In this document: piece by piece, positions 40,138-48,886 of the stretch
How positions within the stretch are numbered: position 1 is the stretch's first letter
Layout: every line of letters starts with the position of its first letter
From: an uncultured Alphaproteobacteria bacterium
GTDB taxonomy: Bacteria > Pseudomonadota > Alphaproteobacteria > Rs-D84
Length of the DNA: 64,000 nt
Direction of reading: 5' to 3'
Assembly: GCA_947367055.1 (NCBI GenBank)
Contig: CANBCI010000001.1
Location: 186,001-250,000 of the forward strand
Translations under genes and position numbers: made by a program
The notes under the pieces: model-generated
What the model was told of the DNA's origin: nothing
Database searches by the model: none
Seen by the model: only the letters and a program-made list of their open reading frames with translations

Positions 40138-41751
40138 ATGCGGGCGCACAATTTATCTTTGTCATTCGGCACAACCGTAATTTACGACGGCGCGGAATTT
40201 AACCTCGGGCCGCGTGACAAATGCGGCATAGTCGGCGTGAATGGTGCCGGAAAAACAACACTGTTTCGAATAATAACCGGCGAAATATCACCCGACGCAG
40301 GCTTTGTGGACACAGGCGGCCGGCGCATAGGCTATCTGCCACAGGTGATAAAAATCGAAGCCCAAAATCAAACCGTATGGGACTTTTTATTATCGGGCCG
40401 CCCCATTGAAAAGTTAGAGGCGCAGATGCGCAGCCTCTACAACCAACTGGCGGAAAATCCCGACGACGAAAACTTATCCACGCAAATCGCCGACACGCAG
40501 CATGAACTGGACTACTACCAAGTGTACACCGCCGAAGATGAATTATTGCAATTGATTGAAAATATGGAAATCGCCCCGGAATGGCTGGATATGAAACTAT
40601 CGGAATTATCCGGGGGCCAAAAATCCAAGGTCGCGTTTGCACGAATGTTGTATTCCATGCCGGAAATATTACTGCTGGACGAGCCGACAAATCATCTGGA
40701 CACCAAAACGCGCGAGTTTGTGGCCGGTTATCTTAACAAATACCGGGGCTGCATTTTGGTAATCAGCCACGACAGCGATTTCCTGAACACGGTTGCGGGC
40801 AAAATCATGCTGATTGACAAGCGGGACAAGAAAATATCCGTATTTGACGGTAATTATGACGCATATTTGAACAAGGCCGCCGAATTAAAGCGTGCCCGCG
40901 CCCAACAAATAGAATCAGAAAACAGAAAGATTGAACATCTGTCGGACTTTGTAAAGCGCGCCGACGCCGCCAGTCCCACGCGCCACGCCATGAAACGCGC
41001 GGGCAAGGTTCGCGCCGCAATTTTGGAAAAAATCATTGCAAACCGGACAGAGCGCGAGGCGGTATATAAAAAGGTTCGAATGAACCTGGCGCCAAAAAGT
41101 GACGGGGCAAAATTCCCGATTACAATTGACGACCTGTGGTTTCGGTATCCGGGCGCGCGATTGCTGTATCGGAAACTGTCCTTTTACATAACGGGCGGCG
41201 AACGGTTTTTAATTGTTGGTGAAAACGGCGCGGGGAAATCCACACTGCTGAAACTGATAATGGGGTTACTGTCACCGGAACGCGGCAAAATTGAAATCAA
41301 CCCAAAGACCGACATCGCATACTATGCCCAGGAACTGGAACAACTGGATTTATCAAAAACGATTATGGAAAATGTCGCATCCGACGAATACACGGATGAA
41401 CAATTGCGGGCGGCGCTGGGGAATTTTTTGTTTTCCGGAACAGACGTGTTCAAAAAACTGGACACATTGTCACCCGGCGAACGCGCGCGCGTGGCATTAT
41501 GCAGGGTTTTATTACGGCGTGCAAACATGCTGATACTGGACGAACCAACCAATCATCTGGATCCGGAAACCCAGCGCATAATTGGCGACAACTTTCGCGA
41601 TTTTAGTGGAACAATTATTGTTGTAAGCCATAATCCCGATTTTGTTGAACAAATCGGAATAACACGCATGCTGGTGCTGCCCGACGGTCGCATAGAGGAT
41701 TATGACCACGACAAACTGCAATACTATTACGAATTAAACAGCGAAAAATAA
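40138..41751 (+). CDS. ABC-F family ATPase
   Basis: Two ABC domains (GVNGAGKTTLFRIITG, LSGGQKSKVAFARML, LLLDEPTNHLD; GENGAGKSTLLKLIMG, LSPGERARVALCRVLL, LILDEPTNHLD). Confidence 0.95.
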   Translation: MRAHNLSLSFGTTVIYDGAEFNLGPRDKCGIVGVNGAGKTTLFRIITGEISPDAGFVDTGGRRIGYLPQVIKIEAQNQTVWDFLLSGRPIEKLEAQMRSLYNQLAENPDDENLSTQIADTQHELDYYQVYTAEDELLQLIENMEIAPEWLDMKLSELSGGQKSKVAFARMLYSMPEILLLDEPTNHLDTKTREFVAGYLNKYRGCILVISHDSDFLNTVAGKIMLIDKRDKKISVFDGNYDAYLNKAAELKRARAQQIESENRKIEHLSDFVKRADAASPTRHAMKRAGKVRAAILEKIIANRTEREAVYKKVRMNLAPKSDGAKFPITIDDLWFRYPGARLLYRKLSFYITGGERFLIVGENGAGKSTLLKLIMGLLSPERGKIEINPKTDIAYYAQELEQLDLSKTIMENVASDEYTDEQLRAALGNFLFSGTDVFKKLDTLSPGERARVALCRVLLRRANMLILDEPTNHLDPETQRIIGDNFRDFSGTIIVVSHNPDFVEQIGITRMLVLPDGRIEDYDHDKLQYYYELNSEK

Positions 41752-41780
41752 AAAATACCGGCAAATGCCGGTATTTTTAT
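41752..41780 (+). terminator. Terminator after ABC-F gene
   Basis: aaaaatACCGGCAaaTGCCGGTatttttat. Confidence 0.8.
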
Positions 41781-41787
41781 ACACATT

Positions 41788-42627
41788 TTAATGTGAATTT
41801 ACCGCAAATTCAGCCAATGCTTTTTTCAAACTGTCGCGCCAATGCGGAACCAAAACACCAAAGTCGCGAACAATGTCTTCCTTGTCCAAAACACTGTAAT
41901 GCGGACGCTTTGCCGGTGTCGGATACTGCGCCGTATTTATCGGGTTGACATTGCACTTTAGCCCGGATAATTCCATTATACTGTGCGCAAAATCATACCA
42001 CGAACACGCGCCCGCATTTGAATAATGATATATCGCGCGCGTACCCGGCTTTAACGCACCTGCAACTTTCACAATCGCCGCCGCCAAATCCGCCGCCCAT
42101 GTCGGGGTGCCGATCTGGTCTGCGACAACATTCAATTCCGCGCGTTCCGCGCCCAGACGCCGCATTGTCTTTACAAAGTTGTTTCCGAATGCCGAATACA
42201 ACCATGCGGTGCGAATAATCACAAATGTTTTGGCCGAATTTGCAATTGCGTGCTCGCCGGCAAGTTTTGTACGACCGTACGCGGACACGGGCGATGTTTT
42301 ATCCGTCGGCAAATACGGTCTGTGGCCCGTACCGTCAAAAACATAGTCCGTTGATACGTGAATTAACGGCACGCCTGTTTCCGCCAGGTTTCGCGGCCCA
42401 TTTTCATTGACGGCCAACGCCAAATCGGGTTCTGATTCCGCGCGGTCAACCGCGGTGTACGCCGCACAATTGATTATTAAATCAATGTTGTTCGCGCGCA
42501 CGAAATTCGCAACCGCCGCCGCATCAGTTATATCCAGCATTTTAGAATCTGTAAAAACAGAATTCGGAATCAATCGGCGCAATTCGCAACCCAATTGCCC
42601 ATTAGCCCCGGTAACCAACCACATCAT
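41788..42627 (-). CDS. rfbD: dTDP-4-dehydrorhamnose reductase
   Basis: 'MWLVTGANGQLGCELRRL', 'VDRAESEPDLALAVNENGPRNLAE', 'STDYVFDG', 'AYGRTKLAGE'; start overlaps rfbC 3' end. Confidence 0.93.
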   Translation of the reverse strand: MMWLVTGANGQLGCELRRLIPNSVFTDSKMLDITDAAAVANFVRANNIDLIINCAAYTAVDRAESEPDLALAVNENGPRNLAETGVPLIHVSTDYVFDGTGHRPYLPTDKTSPVSAYGRTKLAGEHAIANSAKTFVIIRTAWLYSAFGNNFVKTMRRLGAERAELNVVADQIGTPTWAADLAAAIVKVAGALKPGTRAIYHYSNAGACSWYDFAHSIMELSGLKCNVNPINTAQYPTPAKRPHYSVLDKEDIVRDFGVLVPHWRDSLKKALAEFAVNSH

Positions 42628-43153
42628 CAAATCCTTTTGCCATTTTGTCTTTTTCAGAAATAACCGCCTTATCCGCCGGAATACGCCAATCAACGCCGAC
42701 CGTCGGGTCATCAAAACGCACACCGAATTCAGAGTCCTTGTTATACAGGTTATCGCATTTATAAGCAAAAATTGCCGTTTCACTTAACACCGAAAACCCG
42801 TGCAGGAATCCGCGCGGCATAAACAATTGACGGTTGTTTTCCGCGGACAATTCAACGGCGACATGTTTTCCAAATGTGGGCGAACCTTCACGAATATCAA
42901 CCGCCACATCAAGAACAGTTCCCTGCAAAACGCGAACCAATTTTGCCTGGGCATGTTCACCCAGCTGGCAATGCAGGCCGCGAATGACGCCGTATGACGA
43001 CTTTGACTGATTATCCTGAACGAACTTGTTCGTTATTCCGTTTTTAACAAATTCCGCCTCGTTATAACTTTCAAAAAAATATCCGCGGTCGTCGGCAAAC
43101 ACGCGCGGTTCAACAATTATGACGCCTTCTATTTCGGTTTTTATAAAGTTCAT
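42602..43153 (-). CDS. rfbC: dTDP-4-dehydrorhamnose 3,5-epimerase
   Basis: 'EGVIIVEPRVFADDRGYFFESYNEAEF', 'QDNQSKSSYGVIRGLHCQ', 'MPRGFLHGFSVLSE'. Confidence 0.95.
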   Translation of the reverse strand: MNFIKTEIEGVIIVEPRVFADDRGYFFESYNEAEFVKNGITNKFVQDNQSKSSYGVIRGLHCQLGEHAQAKLVRVLQGTVLDVAVDIREGSPTFGKHVAVELSAENNRQLFMPRGFLHGFSVLSETAIFAYKCDNLYNKDSEFGVRFDDPTVGVDWRIPADKAVISEKDKMAKGFDDVVGYRG

Positions 43154-43163
43154 TTTTCACTCC

Positions 43164-43775
43164 TTATTCAAAACATTTCTTAAGAGCGGCACCGGTATCC
43201 ACCTGATCTATGCGCTTGTTGCGTATTTCTTCGGCCGCCTTTATCTTTTGCTTGGCGATTATCAAATCCGGATGCGATTGCAGTTCTGTGTTCAATCTGT
43301 CAACCGCGTCGGTTATTTCGGATTCAGTTCTGACAAATATCGGCATAATCGAATCCGCCGCCCCATAAACAGCATTATATAGTTCGGTTTTGTTATCGTC
43401 AATAACAGATAAATATGCGCGGATATGTTCATCCTCGTGCGATAAAATCGCATTGTACGAACATGTATCCGGACTGTGCCGCAAATCAATTTTAACCAGA
43501 AAATCACTGTACCCTATGGTTGCCGCAACAGATTTTAACCCGACACAAAAACCGTCCTCAATCGGTGTTATATCCGCCGTTATATCATAATTGTCGACCA
43601 TGGTTGCAATGACATTCCCATGCAGATAATCCATCGGTGTCAGGGGTTGTACAACCTCCTTGGTCCAATCGGGGGTTTCAATATCAATTCGCGGCTTTAA
43701 TTTATAGTCCAGACAATCATCGGCATGCGCCGCCATCGCAAAAATCAAAAAAAATCCGATAATCAGCCGTTTCAT
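43164..43775 (-). CDS. Exported hypothetical protein with HEDEH motif
   Basis: Signal peptide MKRLIIGFFLIFAMAAHA; 'AILSHEDEHIRAYLS'. Confidence 0.6.
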   Translation of the reverse strand: MKRLIIGFFLIFAMAAHADDCLDYKLKPRIDIETPDWTKEVVQPLTPMDYLHGNVIATMVDNYDITADITPIEDGFCVGLKSVAATIGYSDFLVKIDLRHSPDTCSYNAILSHEDEHIRAYLSVIDDNKTELYNAVYGAADSIMPIFVRTESEITDAVDRLNTELQSHPDLIIAKQKIKAAEEIRNKRIDQVDTGAALKKCFE

Positions 43776-43835
43776 AATCGGATTATATCGGATAAAAGTA
43801 TAAATTTCTATTATTTTTAATCGGCACTTGCGGCA

Positions 43836-46256
43836 TTAAAAATCGCCCGCGCCCTGCTTCTTTAGATATTCGGCGACAAACGCGCTGCCGTATTGGCGGT
43901 ATAATTCCTCGGCCAGCAATACCGACGAACGCCCGGATTCAAACAGTCGCAGCAAACTGCCGAGCCCCCCAAGTTCCGTATTCAAAATAACGGATTCGCC
44001 CGTCACCGGCCGCGACAGCAATACCGCGCGCTTTAGATTCGGATATGCCTTGCCCTGGATAAACGCCATTTCAATCGGATTCAGATTCCAGTGCGCATAA
44101 TCGTTTGCGTCCGCGCCGGGATTACGGAAAAACATCACCGTCTGCGCCTGGCCGCGGACAACGTCGCCGATGCCCAGTTTATCAAGAACGTTCGCACGCT
44201 GGAATGCGACCATATATGCCTGACGATTCTTGCGCCCTTCCTGCAGGCCGGTGATAAAATTATCACGGAACATCTTGTTTTCCAGCATGGGCGCCGTTTC
44301 GTCAATCATAATCAGCGACGGATTTCCCCCCGACACCGTGACATTATTGATTCTGTGCAGAATATAGGATATAACCGCGGGGGCAAGCGTTTCATCCTGC
44401 AATATATCGGTAAAGTCAAACGTGGTAAGCCGCGCCTGCAGGTCCAGCGTATCTGACGCGTCATTAAACATATCGCCGTACTGCAGCGGATCAACCCATT
44501 TCTTTAACGCCGGACGCATGTTGCCGGCGGATGAAAAACAACTTTCCCACAGGTTTTTAAGCAATCTGTCGCGTTCCGGCAGATAATCAAAATTAACCGA
44601 AACCGCGCGCGCGATTTCATCCATTGATGCCGCATCGCTTTGCCCGGTTATCATCGCAAACCACCGCCGCAGAAAGGCCCTGTTTGCCGCCGTGTCCGCC
44701 ATTTTTAACGGATTTAATCTTGTTTCAAACTGTGCGGCCATGGGGTCGGTGTTTTTCTCGCGTCCCTGCATGGTGACGTATTTTCCGCCAACCGAAAGCG
44801 TAAATATCTCGGCACCCTTGTTTCTGTCAAAGAAAAACGCCTTTAACTTTTGATGACGCATCGCCTGTGCAATCAGGAAACTGAACAGTGTTGTTTTACC
44901 GCCGCCGGTCGGCCCGATGGTAAGCGTATGCCCCACCGCCGCCGGTGCGTCTGATACATGAAACTGGAATTGATACGGGGTTCCCTGCGCCGTTGGGAAT
45001 ACCACCAGCGGCCCCGGACCCCAGTCTGAATTTGCAACACCGCGCGGCTGGGTCGACATGGGAATACTGATTGCGGCCGTGCGTGACAACATCTTGAAAC
45101 TGCGCGGGAAAACATCAAATCCCGGAATCTGGGCGAACCATGAAACCTTGGATGCAAAGGTTTCAACTATCGGCGACACACCAAAAGATGCGGAAATTTT
45201 TCTAAATTCATCAATATATTTATCCAACTCGCCGGGCGTTTTTCCAAACAAGACAAACAACGGGTAAAAATTCACCAGACTTTGATTCCCCGACAGATTT
45301 TCATCCATGGCGCGGTTTGCGGCATCAATCTGGGAATGTGTGGAATCATTTTCATCTTCTGCGGTGGTGCGACGCTGGCGCAGGGCGACCTCAACATCCG
45401 CAGCCCCCATTATACGGAAACCGTTCATGCAAATCATTTCCGTCTGAATTGTGGAAACGGTGGTGAAAAATTCCTCGTCCAGGTAATCGGGCGATACACG
45501 GAACGACAGCATTGCCGCATATGATTCTTCGTTTCCGCTTATGTACCGAACCAGGCCGTTTTGTAAAAATTCCACATTGTCAACGGCGACCAAATCAGAA
45601 ATACTGTTATCGCAAACGGCGGGCGCGGGTTTTGAAATTGGGGACAAGATGCGCCCGAAAAACCGCGCCATATTGTCCGGCGATGTGTTTTTCAGCACAC
45701 TTGGCCTGTACGCTGCCAAAATTGATTCGATATAATTTCCATATTGATTTAATTTGTCGCGCGCCGACGCCCCCGACACCGACAGAACAATATAATAACT
45801 GTTCAGGAAAATACGCAGTCCCTGTGATTTCCATTTATCGTATATTTTCTGCAATACGGGCTGATGAAATTCATAATCTGTATTTTCATCGGCCGCATCA
45901 CGAACCATGTAAAAGCGCAAAGTTACATTCGGGTCATGAATCTGGTTGAACAGTTGCGTGCGCAAATCCAGAAATTTTTCACGGGTTGCGTCGTCCTGCA
46001 TGCTGGTTTGAACACCCGTGACACGATATGCGCGAATAAGCGACCCATCCGTCAATTCAATTGAATCATCATTAAAAACAGTCTTGAACGGCAGGTATCT
46101 GGCGTACGACGCGTAGCCAAAGCGCGGGAACACACGGCGAACCAATGCCGGTACGTACATCATCATCACGACAAACACCAGCACCGTTATCATCGCCAGA
46201 ACGATTGTCGTTATCGGGAATCCGCCGCCTGCAAAGTATTCAAAAAATCCGTTCAT
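43836..46256 (-). CDS. virB4: VirB4-family type IV secretion ATPase
   Basis: 'HTLTIGPTGGGKTTLFSFLIAQAMRH', 'SLIMIDETAPMLENKMFRDNFITGLQEGRKNRQAYMVAFQRANVL'. Confidence 0.9.
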   Translation of the reverse strand: MNGFFEYFAGGGFPITTIVLAMITVLVFVVMMMYVPALVRRVFPRFGYASYARYLPFKTVFNDDSIELTDGSLIRAYRVTGVQTSMQDDATREKFLDLRTQLFNQIHDPNVTLRFYMVRDAADENTDYEFHQPVLQKIYDKWKSQGLRIFLNSYYIVLSVSGASARDKLNQYGNYIESILAAYRPSVLKNTSPDNMARFFGRILSPISKPAPAVCDNSISDLVAVDNVEFLQNGLVRYISGNEESYAAMLSFRVSPDYLDEEFFTTVSTIQTEMICMNGFRIMGAADVEVALRQRRTTAEDENDSTHSQIDAANRAMDENLSGNQSLVNFYPLFVLFGKTPGELDKYIDEFRKISASFGVSPIVETFASKVSWFAQIPGFDVFPRSFKMLSRTAAISIPMSTQPRGVANSDWGPGPLVVFPTAQGTPYQFQFHVSDAPAAVGHTLTIGPTGGGKTTLFSFLIAQAMRHQKLKAFFFDRNKGAEIFTLSVGGKYVTMQGREKNTDPMAAQFETRLNPLKMADTAANRAFLRRWFAMITGQSDAASMDEIARAVSVNFDYLPERDRLLKNLWESCFSSAGNMRPALKKWVDPLQYGDMFNDASDTLDLQARLTTFDFTDILQDETLAPAVISYILHRINNVTVSGGNPSLIMIDETAPMLENKMFRDNFITGLQEGRKNRQAYMVAFQRANVLDKLGIGDVVRGQAQTVMFFRNPGADANDYAHWNLNPIEMAFIQGKAYPNLKRAVLLSRPVTGESVILNTELGGLGSLLRLFESGRSSVLLAEELYRQYGSAFVAEYLKKQGAGDF

Positions 46257-46259
46257 GTT

Positions 46260-46556
46260 TTACGCCACCAATTTATTCGGTATCTTCTTTTTCATCAGTT
46301 GTATTTTTGCCGCAACAATCTGGCCCAGTTGTGGGTCGCGCTTTGAAAAGGCCGCCAAAATCATGTGCACCGCAATCACAGACAATAAAAACCACAGCGG
46401 ATTTATTACGCCCTGCCCCCGGGTTAATATCAGGCTAGCAACAAAAATCACCATGAATATCAAAAACTGAATTGTAAAGTTTATCACAGCAAGCATGTAC
46501 GGCACATAAAATATGCGCGCCGGGTTTGCCAAGGCTTTCAATACCTGCTGTTTCAT
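46260..46556 (-). CDS. virB3: VirB3-like type IV secretion protein
   Basis: 'LKALANPARIFYVPYMLAVINFTIQFLIFMVIFVASL', 'FSKRDPQLGQIVAAKIQ'; immediately upstream of virB4. Start moved from ORF ATG to MKQQVLKAL. Confidence 0.8.
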   Translation of the reverse strand: MKQQVLKALANPARIFYVPYMLAVINFTIQFLIFMVIFVASLILTRGQGVINPLWFLLSVIAVHMILAAFSKRDPQLGQIVAAKIQLMKKKIPNKLVA

Positions 46557-46588
46557 AATCTCTCCTCTGATGTTAAAAATTATAACAA

Positions 46589-46781
46589 TTTCAACAATTT
46601 TCAACAAGCATAAAAAGCATATGAAATCTTTTGTTAAAAGTGTTGAAAACATGCGCACTTTTCAACTGTTAATTACGGGCGCAAATTTTCAACAAATTTT
46701 TAAAAAACCGCAGAAAATCAATAAAAAATTGTTGAAAACCTGTTAAAAAAATATAAAAAAGCGTTTTCAACCGTTTCAACA
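46589..46781. repeat. Cluster of eight TTTCAAC / GTTGAAA motifs
   Basis: TTTCAACA/TTTTCAACA at ~46589, 46598, 46659, 46686, 46764, 46774 and reverse TGTTGAAAA at ~46641, 46730; additional TGTTAAAA variants. Confidence 0.8.
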
Positions 46782-46816
46782 GGCACTATAAAAACAACAA
46801 ATAATATAATAATTAT

Positions 46817-46844
46817 TTGATTTTTTCCAAAAAGCGTTTATAAT
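46817..46844 (+). promoter_or_regulatory. Promoter of rpmJ-like gene
   Basis: TTGATT - 16 bp - TATAAT. Confidence 0.6.
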
Positions 46845-46866
46845 CGGCAGGCAAAAAGGATTTGAT

Positions 46867-47001
46867 ATGAAATTTTTGAGTTCATTAAAGGCTTGGAAAA
46901 AACGCGGCAATGTAAAACAGATTCGCCGTGGCAAGCAGGTTATCTTGATTGATCCGGATAATCCGAAGTTCAAGGCCAAGCAGGGCTTTAAGAAAAAATA
47001 A
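46867..47001 (+). CDS. rpmJ: 50S ribosomal protein L36 (zinc-ligand-free type)
   Basis: 44-aa ORF below the track's cutoff: MKFLSSLKAWKKRGNVKQIRRGKQVILIDPDNPKFKAKQGFKKK; L36-like with no Cys; RBS 'aaaaagga'. Confidence 0.85.
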   Translation: MKFLSSLKAWKKRGNVKQIRRGKQVILIDPDNPKFKAKQGFKKK

Positions 47002-47033
47002 GGCCTGGTGTCGTAATTGCGACATGTGAAATT

Positions 47034-47060
47034 TATGCCCTTTATCGGGCATATTTTTAT
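47034..47060 (+). terminator. Terminator after rpmJ
   Basis: tATGCCCtttatcGGGCATatttttattt. Confidence 0.7.
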
Positions 47061-47741
47061 TTAGAACAACGGCAAATCATTTATAAATGCATCACGCATG
47101 GCGATGTTGGCCTCTGCCCCGGAAAGACCGGAGGCACGTAAAAATTGTATTTGCGGGGCGCTGGGGTGAAATATGGCCGCACCGTGTTCGGCCGATTTTG
47201 GAACGGAATTTATTCTTTGCATGGGTATAAATGTTATTTTTGCCGTTTTGTGTGCCAACGCCGCGAATGAAATATCCGAAACCGCGCCCGTCGCATTTTT
47301 TTCAATTTCGGCCGCGCCGGACAATTTTGTCACAGAATTTTTGTCCGCAACTAGTTTTGTGTTAATTAAAATCGTTGTATCCGTGGCAATATGTTTCGCA
47401 TTTATATTCAAATTAAACATGTCGCCGTTTTCAATAATTACATGTCCGCGAATTTCAGAATTTTTCCCGGCGTTTTTTATTAAAAAATTCAAAAAGGCCG
47501 GCTTTTTATTTTTTAAATTTACGCTTACAAACACTTTTTGATTCGCCGCCCGCAGGTCCAGGTTCAATTTGTTTTCACCCGACAATTCACCAACATATAT
47601 TATATGAATTGGCAGATCATAATTCTTATCAATTACCCCGTTTTTTATTGTCGACAGTTCTGATGCAAACACGCCGTCGCGGTAAACTATTGTTTCCGCA
47701 GGAAATGTTTTTATATTGAATTGATTCCACATGTATGACAT
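47061..47741 (-). CDS. Short SufB/SufD-like protein
   Basis: C-terminus 'SAEHGAAIFHPSAPQIQFLRASGLSGAEANIAMRDAFINDLPLF' matches SufD pattern; start placed at MSYMWNQ, not at the listed ATG inside antisense ychF. Confidence 0.6.
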   Translation of the reverse strand: MSYMWNQFNIKTFPAETIVYRDGVFASELSTIKNGVIDKNYDLPIHIIYVGELSGENKLNLDLRAANQKVFVSVNLKNKKPAFLNFLIKNAGKNSEIRGHVIIENGDMFNLNINAKHIATDTTILINTKLVADKNSVTKLSGAAEIEKNATGAVSDISFAALAHKTAKITFIPMQRINSVPKSAEHGAAIFHPSAPQIQFLRASGLSGAEANIAMRDAFINDLPLF

Positions 47742-47768
47742 ATTATTTGCATTATAAAGGATTTTGAC

Positions 47769-48848
47769 ATGGGATTCAATTGTGGAATTGTAGGTCTGCC
47801 GAATGTCGGCAAATCGACATTGTTTAACGCCTTGACGCAAAGCGCCGCCGCAGACGCGCAAAATTATCCGTTTTGCACGATAGAACCGAATACCGGACGC
47901 GTGGTTGTGCCGGACGCGACACTGATGCGGTTGGCGGATGCGGCCAAATCGCAAAAAATTATTCCGACGCAGCTGGAAATAGTCGACATTGCGGGCCTGG
48001 TCAAGGGTGCAAGTGCGGGCGAGGGACTGGGAAATAAATTTCTGGGCAATATTTTGGCGACTGACGCGATAATTCATGTTGTTCGTTGCTTTGAAAACGA
48101 CGACATAGTTCATGTTAATGGCCGCATAGACCCACTGTCCGACATTGAAACGATTGAAACGGAACTGATGCTGGCGGATATGGAAAGCTTGGAAAAGCAG
48201 ATAAAAAATCTGGAGAAAAAGGCCCGTGGCCTGGACAAGGAGGCCGCAAAATTATTGTCTGATGCGTGTGCAATTCGTGATGCGCTGGCGCGCGGGGTGC
48301 CGGCACGTGCGGGTGATACGGATGCGGCGCCGTTTAATTTGCTGACGGCAAAGCCGGTTATTTATGTCTGTAATGTAGAAGAAGCCGCCGCCGCCAGTGG
48401 CAACAAATATTCGGACATGGTTCGCGAAAAATTTGGAAACACGGCCCCGGTATTGGTAATATCATCAAAAATTGAAATGGAAATTTCACAAATTGTTGAT
48501 GTGGACGAACGCAAAATGTTTCTGGATGATTTGGGTCTGAACGAATCAGGTTTGGACCAGGTTATAAAAACAGGTTATGCGACACTGGGCCTGCAGACAT
48601 TTTACACCGTTGGCCCCAAGGAGGCGCATGCCTGGACAATTACGCGCGGCATGACCGCCCCCCAGGCGGCGGGAAAAATCCACACCGATTTTGAAAAGGG
48701 ATTTATTCGTGCGGAAATTATAACGCCGACCGACTTTTTAGAATTAGGTGGCGAGGTTGCCGTCAAAGAGGCGGGACGCATGAAATTGGTCGGTCGTGAT
48801 TATGTAATGCAGGACGGTGATATTTGCCATTTCCTGTTCAATAATTAA
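47769..48848 (+). CDS. ychF: Redox-regulated ATPase YchF
   Basis: 'FNCGIVGLPNVGKSTLFNALTQ', 'FCTIEPNTGRVVVPD', 'DIAGLVKGASAGEGLGNKFL', C-terminal TGS domain. Confidence 0.97.
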   Translation: MGFNCGIVGLPNVGKSTLFNALTQSAAADAQNYPFCTIEPNTGRVVVPDATLMRLADAAKSQKIIPTQLEIVDIAGLVKGASAGEGLGNKFLGNILATDAIIHVVRCFENDDIVHVNGRIDPLSDIETIETELMLADMESLEKQIKNLEKKARGLDKEAAKLLSDACAIRDALARGVPARAGDTDAAPFNLLTAKPVIYVCNVEEAAAASGNKYSDMVREKFGNTAPVLVISSKIEMEISQIVDVDERKMFLDDLGLNESGLDQVIKTGYATLGLQTFYTVGPKEAHAWTITRGMTAPQAAGKIHTDFEKGFIRAEIITPTDFLELGGEVAVKEAGRMKLVGRDYVMQDGDICHFLFNN

Positions 48849-48857
48849 AATATTATA

Positions 48858-48886
48858 AAAATACCGGCATTTGCCGGTGTTTTTAT
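48858..48886. terminator. Bidirectional terminator between ychF and dnaG
   Basis: aaaaataCCGGCAtttGCCGGtgttttta. Confidence 0.75.

Noticed and set aside
47742-48113. N-terminal 124 codons of listed ORF 47061..48113
   Set aside because: Antisense to the ychF start region; the SufD-like protein plausibly begins at MSYMWNQ (47741).
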